From: Amphirosellinia nigrospora
Lineage: Eukaryota; Ascomycota; Sordariomycetes; Xylariales; Xylariaceae
Length of the DNA stretch: 64,000 nt
Reading direction: 5' to 3'
NCBI GenBank assembly: GCA_004123355.1
Contig: SCHM01000005.1
Location: forward strand, 620,001 to 684,000
Shown here: one piece after another, positions 13,434 to 24,642 of the stretch
How the letters are laid out: the number at the start of each line of letters is the position of its first letter
Numbering within the stretch: the stretch's first letter is position 1
Notes under the pieces: model-generated
Told to the model about the DNA's origin: nothing
What the model saw: only the letters and a program-made list of their open reading frames with translations
Databases searched by the model: none
Program-made: the position numbers and the translations under genes

Positions 13434-15430
13434 ATGGGTACTCATACAGAATACTCCGTCCCGCAGGAGGCAAAGGGTCTCTTGAGGATGGTATATTGAG
13501 AAACCAGTTACACAAAGACCTTCCATCTGAAATCGAGGCTCTGGCCAAATACGTCCACTTCGAGGGGTCAAATCGACCTAGCATCCCAATAAATTGGCGT
13601 TTTGCTGAGAGCATCTCTGCCCTCAAGGCCTTCGAAGCGACAATGTTGAATTTGCTTGTGTCGCGCAAGTATAACGTCGGACCATCAGAGATCACTATAA
13701 ATACGTATGCTCATCTGCCCAGGATTGGTCTCAAACATGTGCTTATCCTGATATCTAGTGATCATGCGACATTATTCATTATGAGTCCCACGGTGGCCCG
13801 GTGGCTCAAGGACGGAAAACCCACTCAGATCGACCTGTTCGGCCCAGAAATAGCGCAGATTTTCCCAGATTGTGATCTTCATCGTGTTAATGATGGACTA
13901 CAAAGAACTTTGGCTACCAATATCTACAAAACTAAGGATGGCAGATGCTACCACATCCATGGTAAGTGAGACTTCGTTAAAGGTAGGATAGGCGCAATCG
14001 AACATTGAGTTAATCGCATGTTTTCTAGGAAGCATGAATCCAGAGCCAACATTGACCGCCTTAGACCTGCCTCTCAATGGAGAAGAGGATGATACCTATG
14101 ACTCGGTAGTGAAAACTATTCAGACTAAGGTTTCGCAGCTTGATTCAGCGGAAATCGATCAACTTATGAACGAGCAATACAAGCAGGCCGGAACAATTTG
14201 TTGGACCTCAGAGGAGTACTTCGCTAGCGAGCATGGTCAGGCTAACAAGCATATAGGACTCTACGAGCTCTCCAAAACAGGTTCCCAACCGGCAGCGTGG
14301 TGGCCGACAAACGACAGCTATCCACCTTCCCCCCAGAGACCCCTAGCAGGTCTCAAGGTTATTGATCTGTGCCGGGTTATCGCCGGTCCTGCGATCGGTC
14401 GTAGCCTTGCAGAGATGGGTGCCAGTGTGATGCGAATTACGTCCCATCGATCACCGATCTGTCGGCCCTTCACCAAGACCTAAATTGGGGAAAATGGAAC
14501 GCATCATTACATCTCAAAGATGAGGCGGATAAGGAGAAACTAAGGGCGCTGATCAAGGAGGCGGATGTTGTCGTGGACGGGTATCGTCCGGGTGTCATGG
14601 AGCGCCTTGGATTCGGCCGGGAGGCTATCTTCGACCTTGTGAAGGACCGCGAGCGTGGAATCATCCACGTCCGAGAAAATTGCTACGGTTGGCATGGGCC
14701 CTGGAGCCATCGCAGTGGCTGGCAGCAAATAAGCGATGCGGTCAGTATGTCAACCAACATTCACTATAATAACTAACATTTCTCTAGTGCTGCGGTGTGT
14801 CTCAATCTTACGCGAAAGCGATGGGTAATGATGAGTCAGAGGCTGTGACTCCGGTGTTCCCAAACTCTGACTACTGGTACGTAAACCCCAAACCCGTTAC
14901 CAGCCATCTCTGCTGACTATTAGCAAGTACCGGTGTGGCCGGTAGTGCCGCAGTCTTAGAAGCACTAATCAAGCGTAGCCAGGACGGAGGCAACTATAGT
15001 GTCGATGTAAGTAAACGCTCAAGATTGAATATACCTCATCCGGAGACTGACGCTTTCGCAATAAGGTGTCTTTAAATTATTATTCGCAATGGCTCGTCAG
15101 ATCCGTCGGTACCTATAGTGACGAAGTCTGGCAGGAGGTTTGGCAAAGGCACGGGTCACCGACCTTCCGCCATTACCATGCCATGCCATACCTGCTTCCA
15201 GCCTTGCTGAAGTTGCTCGCACAACACGATTCCGAGACACTCTTTAACCCGAGCTTCTTCGAACCCATAATCTCTAAACACCTTGCCACGACATTTATTC
15301 GGCCGAAACCCGTCGCGCAGTTTTCAAGCGGCCTTGAACTCAAATACCATGTGGGAACACGGGTAATGGTGTGGACCAGCCTATTTGGCCTAAGGATCTC
15401 ACTGTAGAGGTTGTCGTAGGGGACAATTAA
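13434..15430 (+). CDS. CaiB/BaiF family III CoA-transferase, six exons, with apparent frameshifts
   Basis: Formyl-CoA-transferase/carnitine CoA-transferase superfamily member, moving CoA between carboxylic acids; the substrate is unknown. It starts at 13434 (MGTHTEYSVPQEAK). A 5' module (IEALAKYVHFEG, SIPINWRFAES) is followed by the family core RPLAGLKVIDLCRVIAGP near 14340, with LAEMGASV. Later come VVVDGYRPGVMERLGF near 14570, IIHVRENCYGWHGPW and the C-terminal HYHAMPYLLPALLK. Introns 13705-13758, 13962-14028, 14741-14787, 14877-14927 and 15007-15065 all have GT-AG ends. One missing base each is needed near 13485 (G), 14445 (C) and 15362 (G) to join the segments; with them the protein ends at TAA 15428-15430 instead of 15407. 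The catalytic Asp normally follows the N-terminal Rossmann half and is not assigned here. Confidence 0.75.
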
Positions 15431-16259
15431 CGATTACAACGGATCTAGAAAGGTTTGGAGGGTAGGCGCTGGAATGTAATATTCATGACTAAATGTACTA
15501 CATTTTGGAACTCTATGCTGGACAGCTGATCGAGCAGGACCGAAATGCGTGCCATGGTCATTGGGAGCACGTAGGGCTGCTTGTAGCTGGTTCGGTGATT
15601 TGTTGTTCTCATCTTGGAACCCAAAGCATTGATGAATTTGAGACCCCTGCATCTTTTCAGTCAGAAAGATACTAGGACTTCGCGCGAAATCGTTGACTGA
15701 CAAATCCATCACTAGCTAGGTGATGCAAGGCCTCTTGACCGCTTGACTGGTTACGCTCTTGGGCATGATTGCGTTACATCTACTCCTGGACATGATGCGG
15801 AAAAGTGACCAACTTGCTTCTTTATTGCCCTAGCTAGGATTCCTCCTAGGGGTTTCGCATGTGAGTTACTTACGTTAGCACTGTGGCATCGTGTACAACT
15901 TAGATGTAGATCTGAGTGGTTATTTTGTATTGCCCCATCATTCTGGCTCGTCGTACGTGACCCCCTTACCCCCCAAATGAAACACCCTACGACGTCAGAC
16001 CATTTACTGTACCGGGTGCCGGTGTTGTGAAATTATCCTATCATTATTATCTTTAATGGCTATAATTAGAGTACCAAGGTCATCAAGTTGTCGAAACAAA
16101 ATCTACAGCTCTGCCCCTTGACACCAGCAGTATCTCAGCACAGGTCAATCATCCATTCGTCGAATCACATGGAGGTTCTAGTCAGCGATATGTGTTACCG
16201 GCTGTACTCCAGTCAAGTATATGTCTAATTATACCCTGGGCACACTAAACTGATTTGGC
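15431..16259. other. Intergenic region, 0.8 kb
   Basis: Tandem spacer between two plus-strand genes. No coding or RNA signal recognised. Confidence 0.5.
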
Positions 16260-18635
16260 ATGTCTTATTTATGGTCGATTGTTCCTCCTTTTGCTACCCT
16301 AGAGGTTCCGCATTGTTTGGCCCGTCCCACACAAGAAATAGCAAATGTCGCTCTCGGCCAACTTGGTTTATAGAAGCCCAGAAATGGCCTGGGATCTCCT
16401 CAAATCGATCTTCACGTACTCTACATCCGATCCATCACTGCCCTCCTGGGCGGCTCCCACGATGGCTCTGTGACAGAGCTCGATACAAGAACCAGGGCAT
16501 CGCGAGATGCCAAAGTCCAAGAGCTTGGATATGTCGGAATAATAGTTATTACAGCCCTGAGGATATCGCTCATTGTGCCTCAAATCCTCGCCCTTTGGCT
16601 GCCACTAATCAAATAAAAACTAGGGAGCTATCTTAGCAAGTATATTCGCAAGCGCCATCGCCTGGCCACACGTCCCTGACGATGCGTACCATACAAAAGG
16701 GTGTTGGTATGTAGGCTTGATCCTCATTGTCGGTAGCATTGCTAGCGCAACGCAGCAAGCAATAACGCTTCATCGATTCAACACTCTACCAAATAACCTC
16801 GGTGTCTTGAGGAAACTCCTCAGATCGAAGAATGATAAGAAAAGAGCCTCGATATTAGCCGTCTATGTCTGGCAGTTGCCTGTTATGTTTCTCCGACTCG
16901 GGATTTATCTTTTTGTCTTCGGGATGTTCTTTCTTCTCTGGAACGCTACTCGGGTCGGCCAAGATCTAAGCCTACTGCTTGAAAATTGGCAAGCAGATTC
17001 TACCGTTCTAGATGCCGTGCTTGAGGCAGCAGCTAAGAATACCGGAAAAGGCGACAAATAATGACAGTCCTGCTAGACAAGCTACCGAATATCGACATAA
17101 AACAAGGCGTTATCGAGTCAGCAGTAGGTAATATAGAGAAAGGAGAAAGGGTAATTTGGCACCTACTGAAATACCAAACAGTTGAGATCACGCCTACTGT
17201 GCTGACAATAGCGGCCGGAAATCATAAATGCGGGACTGAACTCGTCAAACTTCTGCTCGATCTGAGTGGGATAAAAGAATGCAAGACTAACACGCACGAA
17301 TTGCCTACAAATCTCATCGACGAAAAGGCGATCAGAACCGCAATAAGGAACAGAGGACAGGGCGAAGAAATTGTACCTCTTTTATTCGAGAAGAAAGGGG
17401 GGCGGGACTTCCCATATCCAGGTTGTGTACTGGTTGAGATTGCCGAGCGACTCGGCGTGAGACCGATGAGTGTTTGTCTTGAAAAGTGGTCTAAGCTCCA
17501 AGTTACAGAGGATGTGGTTACAGCAGCCGCGAGGAACTTGGCACATGGGAAGGATGTATTGAAGCTGCTCCTTAAGAAATGGCCAAACAGCGTCACAGAG
17601 AGTATGCTCAAAGCTGCGGCGGAGAACCACGTTCAAGGCGACACGATCATCGAATGTCTTCTCAAGAAACTGAGAAATGCACCAATTACGGAAACGGTGC
17701 TCTTAGCTGCGGCGAATAACTGGGGGAAGGGAGACAAAATCATCATGCTCTTGCTCAGGAAAAAGGATGCGAAAGTCCCTATTAGTGAGGAATTGGTCGC
17801 CAAGCTCGCCAAGAACCAGAGTTCTAAGGTGATAAAACAATTACTTCACGGCCACAATGAGGCATTCTTTCCCGTTGAAGAAACCGGGAGTCTAACTCAG
17901 AGTTCGCTGGATGAGAAAAGTGCTTCGACAACTCCCACCAAGCAAGAGGAAGGCACCTGGCCAATGAAGACAGAAACTTCGTCGATGACAAGACAAAATG
18001 CGCATGGTGGAGATGACGGTGGGAAACAGACTCGGTCTGAGATGCCCCTCTTTTGTCTACACTCTGACGAGATGGTCACGGTACCATTGTCTGAATGGAA
18101 CGATATTGTTGCCGATCACCAAAACCAACTGTCTGACTGGGTTGTTACACATGTCGATCATATGAAGAGCTTCCACTTCTCTTCAGTCCAACATGAGTTC
18201 CTTAGATTTGGCGTTAAGCAGAGGTGTATGCTTGACAATGAGTCTTATTTCGTTTTCGTCGAGCGCATGGTAGACAAAGATGACGTCACCGTTGGCTGGA
18301 AACCCGTGAGGCACCCCAAACTAACCGCATGGTGGATCAAGAGATTATTCAGAGGATATTTCGGCGATGCTCAGCATGGAGTACCGGGTCCAGCCAGTTC
18401 ATCCTCTGTCACCCGCTGGAGGGCCGTCGGCTATTCGGGGTCCGACTACTTGTGCCACCTGCGGTTCGCCGAGCCCATGCTTTCAGTTTCCGAGCTTAGT
18501 CACGTCTTGATTAACTCGAGTTATTTAGCACTAACATACTCTGCGACCTCCGCCAACTGCTTCTGGTTTGCTTTTACAGTTTACGAGACGCTGAAGAGAG
18601 AGTGGTTATGTTCGGAACACAGGAATGAGTATTAA
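16260..18635 (+). CDS. Multi-pass membrane protein with AAAxN-type ~30-residue repeats, interrupted frame
   Basis: Predicted membrane protein of about 790 residues. It starts at 16260 (MSYLWSIVPPFATLE). Hydrophobic segments are VGIIVITALRISLIVPQIL near 16530, YVGLILIVGSIASA near 16710 and PVMFLRLGIYLFVFGMFFLL near 16880. From about 17010 it carries seven or eight tandem repeats of about 30 residues with the pattern [IV]TExV[VL]xAAAxNxxxGxxxxxLL, for example VTEDVVTAAARNLAHGKD and ITETVLLAAANNWGKGDK. I know such repeats from fungal NLR-like and other uncharacterised proteins. A Ser/Thr/Lys-rich linker and a C-terminal module of about 200 residues (TVGWKPVRHPKLTAWWIKR) follow. Interruptions are an in-frame TAG at 16371-16373, two missing bases near 16612-16625, and one missing A near 17052 (AAA for AAAA) that otherwise splits off the 17061-18635 frame. 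No enzymatic motif is seen. Confidence 0.6.
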
Positions 18636-19528
18636 GCATAGGGGCATGTTTGCCGGGTTGAGTATTTTGCCCTTGAATTTTGTAAGTTTTTGACATATTA
18701 TGACCTTATCCATCCTAATCTCGTTAGTCCTAACTCTACCGTTTTTATTAGTTGTCCTTAAATACAGTAAGATTGAATTGTTGTAAAGTCTTTTATCATG
18801 ACAATGGTACTAATAAAAGGTTGCAGGCTGCAAAAGATATCAAGAAAGCACAAGAGCGTGCAACAAATCGTCATAGATAAAGCGAAGTATAATGGCATTT
18901 TTAAGCCACATAAGCCACCCCAAGCTGCTGCTGACTCATCGTGGCGCTGCCCAATCAAACCCATGAGCACAATGGATTTGGTGATTTGGTTGATTGTTGA
19001 TTATTGAGCATTCAAGAAAACACTCCGTATAATCTCACGGTTTACGTTACAACTACCTAATCTAAGATCGGAGCTGAAAGGCGAATACCACCCACGTATG
19101 TAGTTATTTATGTCTCAGTTAACATAACTGATGCCGGAATGAACAACAAATTGGTCAAGGATGCTTGTCCCAAAGGACGGCAGGTGTATAATTATCAATG
19201 ACCCATTATTCATTATTCTCCGCTGATCATCATCACAGCCTACATATTACCTAACTAATACAACCTAAATCGGATTAACAGTTAAACCGAGGTCCACATA
19301 TGGCCCCTATTTTTGGATCTTCAAGGATGTCAGCTCGTATTCAGAATCGCCACGCCAACGCGTACATCTTTTAGGTACTTATTAGTTGTTTCTCCCCCTG
19401 CGCTCGCTCAGGTCTTTCATTTTCTTCAGACACCACATTCGCTTTTTACCACTGTCTGTCGTTTCCACTGCTCTTCATATTCTGTTTTTTGTGCCATCAT
19501 AATACATAGCATATTCAGTATTATCAAG
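18636..19528. other. Intergenic region and promoter of the GPI-protein gene
   Basis: No gene supported. The last 150 bases are pyrimidine-rich (TTTCTCCCCCTGCGCTCGC and CTTTCATTTTCTTC near 19390-19430), a common feature of strongly expressed filamentous-fungal promoters. Confidence 0.45.
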
Positions 19529-20187
19529 ATGCGTTCTTTCGCTTTACTCGCTGCCCCCCTGCTGGCTGGTGTTGCACTGGCACAAGATGACAGCCAACAC
19601 ACCACTGTAGGTTAAACGCGATTCATGGGACATTTCAAAACTTTGCCATCTCAACTAACACGCTATCGCAACAGACTCTCACCATTGGCTTTACCAACAG
19701 CGCCGGTGAACCGGTCACCACTGTCACCACCTACACCTACCAGTACTCCAACCCAGTCACAACGCTGTTGACGCAGACCAACTCAGACGGCATCATCACC
19801 GGTCTCCCAAGCACTGGTCCTCCCGTCGAGACATCGCAGCCCGCTGTAGTAACGTCGCAGCCTGCTGTTGTCACCTCGCAGCCCGCCGTCGCCACCATCC
19901 CAGCTGGCCTTCCCGTCGGCACCACGACCATCACGCAGGGAAACTCGTCGTTCGTCATCAGCGTCGGCTCATCCACCACCGTAGTCCTTACCTCCACTTC
20001 TACCACAAGCGACCACGCGTCCAACACTGGTAGCTCTGGATCTACACCCACTGACGGATCCAGCCCTTCTGGGAGCTCCGGTTCCAGCGGCAGCAAGCCA
20101 ACTGAGACACCGGGCGCTGCTGCAGGTGTCGTCCCGGCCTCATTCGGCCTTGTTTCCATCGTTGCCCTAGTCGCTGCCCTGCTCTAA
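19529..20187 (+). CDS. Secreted Ser/Thr-rich GPI-anchored cell-surface protein
   Basis: A 196-residue cell-wall or plasma-membrane protein. Exon 1 (19529-19606) encodes a signal peptide, MRSFALLAAPLLAGVALA, cleaved before QDDSQ. A 68-nt intron (GTAGGT...ACAG) separates it from exon 2 (19675-20187). The mature chain is rich in Thr, Ser, Pro and Gly, contains one N-glycosylation sequon (QGNSSF), and has three tandem copies of TSQPAVV/A at about residues 84-104. The end has the GPI signal layout: a small-residue zone (SGSSGSKPTETPGAAAG), then a hydrophobic tail (FGLVSIVALVAALL) running to the stop. No enzymatic domain is visible, so a structural or adhesion-like role is inference. The frame is intact and the C/T-rich promoter suggests robust expression. 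Confidence 0.85.
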
Positions 20188-20694
20188 GTTGGTGCATGCA
20201 TATCTATACCGTCAACAATCAATTATGCTATAACGGACACGTGCGATGAGAGACGACGTCTTTCTGGGCTTTAATACTTGCTCCCATTACCCAGCTAGCC
20301 ACCGAGTGATTCACAGCCAAGCTTATCTGAATGGCTTCGCTCTAAAACTAGTTTAATAATATTATCTTTCACTCAAATAACCTATTGCATTCAATTTGTG
20401 CCACATCAATAAGCTAACCCTGGAGCAAATGTGTCTCAGGCGACTCTAATTTCGAATGTCAGACCTCCAGTCTTGGAGGCTTCCATACCAACACTTCAAC
20501 ATTTGTATGCAACCTGTAGGATGGCATTGGGATCATAAGGTTTGTTAAAGAAATCTATGGATTCTGATAGAATGTAAGAATTGAAATAAGGTCTTATAGG
20601 TAACTTTTCGCCATACGTATGAACCCTAACGATTTTATACCCGTTTCGTCAACCTTTCCGTCTTTAAGACAGGAAAGGGATATTCAGATGCGAT
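20188..20694. other. Convergent intergenic region
   Basis: 3' flanks of the GPI-protein gene and the isochorismatase-like gene. Nothing else recognised. If the uncorrected frame of the hydrolase is used, its stop falls at 20664. Confidence 0.45.
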
Positions 20695-21540
20695 CTAGGG
20701 GAGCACGTCCTCTCCTGGTTGAATCTGGCCATTCTGGATGGCGGCACGATGCCCCGAGCAACCATGCCGTAGGCCGGAAGGTAACGGTCGAGGACAGGGA
20801 ATATCTCGGCAGCACCAGGAGTGTTTCGCCAATCGCGCATCAATTCGCAAACGATGGCAAAGTAGGATAGAATTTGGACTCCGGCATCACGCATCCGGTT
20901 GTTGGCGTTTTCACGAATGTCGACGGTAGTCGTGCCAGAAGCCTCATGGTTTGCGAAGACACTGTAGCCGGCCTCGCGGAGCGAGAGAGCCGCGAAAGCG
21001 GTGCCTTGATCCCAAGATGATTAGCCGGAGGCCTCTCTTCGCTACAAGAAATGTGAAGCAGGCGACGGGGCAACTTACAGACATCGGTAACAATTCCAGC
21101 CAAGATTATTTGAGACTTGCCCGTTGCTTGGATTGCATTTCTGAAATCCTCGTTATCCCAGGCATTCACCTCGCCTTGGCGTTTTACAACCGAGACATCT
21201 GGGTACAGCTCCAGGAACTCATCAGGCAGTGGGCCATTGGGGCCTTGTCCGAACAATATTAGCTTTGGATAGACAAGGCGAGTTACCGTGTTCATACCTG
21301 TCTCAGCCGATGTGGACATGACTACAGGCAGTCCGAAAATCTTGCCGATCTCAGCATGGGCGTATATAGCGTTACGATACTGGGTCGAGTCGAAGTCTCG
21401 TGCTATATGGAAGAGGCCTTCCTGGATGTCGAGAATGACAAGAGCCTAGGGAAGTCAGTCAAGTAACTAGCAGGAGGTTCGAGCCTCAGTGGACTAACCG
21501 CAGTGCTCTTGTCGAGTCTTTCGTACTTGAATGAACTCAT
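20695..21540 (-). CDS. Isochorismatase-like cysteine hydrolase (YcaC-related)
   Basis: Isochorismatase-superfamily hydrolase of about 225 residues; many fungal members are uncharacterised amidase-like enzymes. It starts at 21540 (MSSFKYERLDKSTA). Four exons, about 21540-21499, 21445-21298, 21243-21078 and 21004-20695, have GT-AG introns of 53-73 nt. The first catalytic Asp lies in ALVILDIQEGLF, a candidate Lys in the VVKRQGEVNAWDNEDF strand, and the nucleophile in GIVTDVC, where the Cys codon is split by intron 3. The C-terminal half (SLREAGYSVFANHEASG, RMRDAGVQILSYFAI) is typical of YcaC-like proteins. Near 20748 a G seems to be missing from a GGGG run. With it the protein ends in EDVLP at 20695-20697; without it a divergent tail runs to 20664. 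Confidence 0.8.
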
Positions 21541-24500
21541 ATTGACGGTTTGCGTAATACCTTACGGTAGGAGTTTATACTTGAACTTTAGAAAGTAGAA
21601 GGGATGAGTGATCGATGCTTGGATAACTGATCGTGAAAGGGAGAAATCCATGGCTCTATTTATGTTGTTTTTATCTCAGCATGTACTATGCAGTCTCATG
21701 GCTATTGTTCTCCCTGATCTCTTACGCTACTATTTTCGGCTACTTTCTGATGCTCTGGGCTTGATAGAATTCGCTACGTAGTTGATCGCCCCCGTTAGCG
21801 AGTCCATTTTCGGCTCCCTAGCTGCACGTTCGTTGCCATTATCACAACTTGAATCCTTACATTGGCTAAGAGATCTCACACGAGTTCCACTTCTGACTGA
21901 ACTTCAGGTATTAACGATGTGGCACTATGATGAAGTAGCAGTTGCTATCTTTAACCAGGGAACCAAAACTAGCCACTCATATGCAGAATACGGTCTCGTG
22001 GGTAAGTAATGCAATGCAATGCAATGTCCCACCCACGGTCATGGCGATGGCCAATCGGACTTGCGCGACCAGACTGGGTGGCTGCCCTGTGTGGTGCTTT
22101 GTAAGGCGATGACTGATTAGCTGGCGAATGAACTAAACCGGGAATAGCTGGTCACACATTACAATATTTTGACAAACATGGTGCTGTTGCACGTAAGGCT
22201 GACTTTTGGCAATTGCAGATCTAGATTCTACAGTAAACTAATGTGATCTTTTGTCTTCATGATGACTAACTTAGGCGCTCCATTATAGTGTATTATCGCA
22301 GATGCTACCCTATTGCTTGGCATCCCACATGACCGACCTAACCTGGAAGGCTGCCAAGAAATTTGACGACAGGAGGCGTTCAGCTTTCTTCCCAAGAGAT
22401 GACTTAAGTTAACTAATGAGAACTCCATATCCACGTAAGTTTCATGAAGAGATAAAATTTTGTGACCAACTATTTGTCGTCTATTGCTGGAAGTGCTGGT
22501 TGTTCAATGCAGATTATTGATGCTTTACAAGCAATGAAGAGCAAGTGTTTGTGGGCTGTGAAAATGCTATATATTTAATAGAATTCTGGTTCTATTTGCT
22601 CCGAGGATGATACGATCAACCAAATCAGTACCTTTTCATCAATGCACATCAAGTTCAATATTTGAACACTGTCACAACCTCTGTTTGTTTCACCGGAACA
22701 CCATCCGCGACCCAGAAGATGAATCAACACCAATTTCTCTTTAGTACGTATTTCATAATAGCGGCGAAGTGCATGCATATTTTTGGTCTCGGATGGTAAC
22801 TTCGCGCTTCTGCATCTCTCTAGTTCCTATAGAGGACTGTAAATCCCTCGTCATGGGCTGTCTTCGTGGCTAATCACAATCTGACAGGTTTCTCTACCCA
22901 AGACGCAAGAGTTTTACACTAGCTCCGCTGAACCGTTGTTGGCTTGCTCTCGGCCAAAATCAATGACAGATTAAGGATCTAATAGCTTAGCTTCTCGCTA
23001 ATGGAAGACATACTGGAGGCCTAGTTTCCAAAAGAAGGTGGTTTTCCGCAGCTTAGCCAGCGTAGCTCATCGTTACGAGACGGAGAGCATGTCTGACGAG
23101 GTGCCTACCATGTAAGTGGCGATCTGGAACGAACGTCCTCAAATTTTTGGTACATTGGGCCTTACTTCGGCCAATATGTACACTGGTCTGTCTTGGTCGA
23201 TGAAGTTACGTTCCTTCTCAGTGGAGCTAAGCATAATATTCTCGCCGATCAAGTTCAAGGAATATCAAGCTAATGCCGGTGAGATCAAATATGCTTTTCG
23301 CAGGATAATACGGGAGACAACGCATCGGCTAGGATCATCTAGGAGGCTATCTGCCGTCGCTCTTGCCTTTCTTGGTACGTTCCAACTACCCCTCAACGGA
23401 TGTGGTATTTCATCTCGTCACTATGAAGTATCTTTGACAGGCTATTGTTAAGGAACACGACGGTATGTGGAAATTTGGGCAACATTATCCACATTCATCA
23501 TGCCAGCGTTGAGAGCTTAGCCTCCCCTGGGAACTCATGAGGACCAGGTTGCTCGGGTACTCTCGACGGCGGGGGGAATTATCACCCGGTCCGTATCTAT
23601 ACCATCACAGAAGAGAATTTTCTTCTAAAGTATTAACCATTGCTGAGCATAAATAATGTGTCATTAATGATAATCTCAGACTAGGTCTTCTCATTCCTGC
23701 ACCGGCTGCTCACTGATGGCCACAATGACGGTTGGCAATAGGACCCCGCCTCCCTTTCCCCTCCCTGATACATACCCGGTCTGTTTGAACTAAGCTGATT
23801 CAATAGTTGACCCAGGCTGCAGCTCCCACTATATTTCCATGCCTTCCTCCTCGTGGTCATATTGCCTAACTTGAGTGGGCGGATTAAATAGCCGTAAGAC
23901 TTGGCCTCCAGTGCCGAGACCCGCATCCGTTCATGGTGTCAGCGCCCCAGCTAGAGCTCACACCGATATCATCGTCATGCAGACGAGTGGCCACTAATGA
24001 TGTGCTGTTTGAATGCAGCTTGCTAGAGGAGTGGGAGTCCCCATGTCCTTTTAATGCCTCGCATGAAGGCTGCGTCCACATTGCCACACGGGCTCCGAAA
24101 AAAGGGGCTGTGGTTTTGGCAAAGAGACTGGTGAAATGATCATTGCCACATCGATCTGCTTCTCAGCTCATCAGCCCGTGAGTATAACAAATGGGCACCC
24201 AAGAGTACTGGTAAGAGGGAACTAATCTCCTCATCTTGGGCGATGGGATCCTGATATGAACATTTTAGTTTTCAGTACGCATCCCTATCTTAAATATTTT
24301 ACTAGCATACATAGAAACTCCAGCACCTCCAAGAATGACGTGTAGGTGGAAAGGGTAGGAGGGGGAAGGGGCTTTTGAATCCCGACATACTGCAGTAGGA
24401 GACATTACCAAGACTTACTAACGATACCCGACTCTAGCTGGTTTTGACACACACTTTTAATCGCGAAAATTGAAGTTTATAGTGTCCAGAGCAGCACCGT

Positions 24501-24642
24501 ATTGGGCACTCCACCTTGCCACTCCCAGCCATCGTGGGGCTTCTCGGTCATACCTTAGGAGCGGAACTGGAAGCCGATGAGATGATGATTATCTGACTGC
24601 TGGTATTCTACTCGGGTGCCCTTGCAGGTATTCAAAATGAAA
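21541..24642. other. Intergenic region, 3.1 kb
   Basis: The largest gap of the left half. It contains four tandem AATGC units at about 22007-22026. A few open frames (21782-22009, 23116-23451, 23933-24139) carry no domain I can defend; a weak resemblance to a glutathione S-transferase in 23130-23240 was rejected. The distal part may hold regulatory DNA of the neighbours. Confidence 0.45.
22007..22026. repeat. (AATGC)4 microsatellite
   Basis: Four tandem AATGC units, 20 bases, in the 21.5-24.6 kb gene-free gap. Confidence 0.8.

Noticed and set aside
1-15430. Reading the broken left-half genes as pseudogenes
   Set aside because: All breaks are of the missing-base type, splice sites and catalytic motifs are kept, and core genes to the right show the same pattern.
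23116-23451. Weak glutathione S-transferase-like words (IGPYFGQ, then EYQAN) in shifted frames
   Set aside because: Only one short match in a frame with stops, no N-terminal thioredoxin-like part and no splice pattern linking the pieces.
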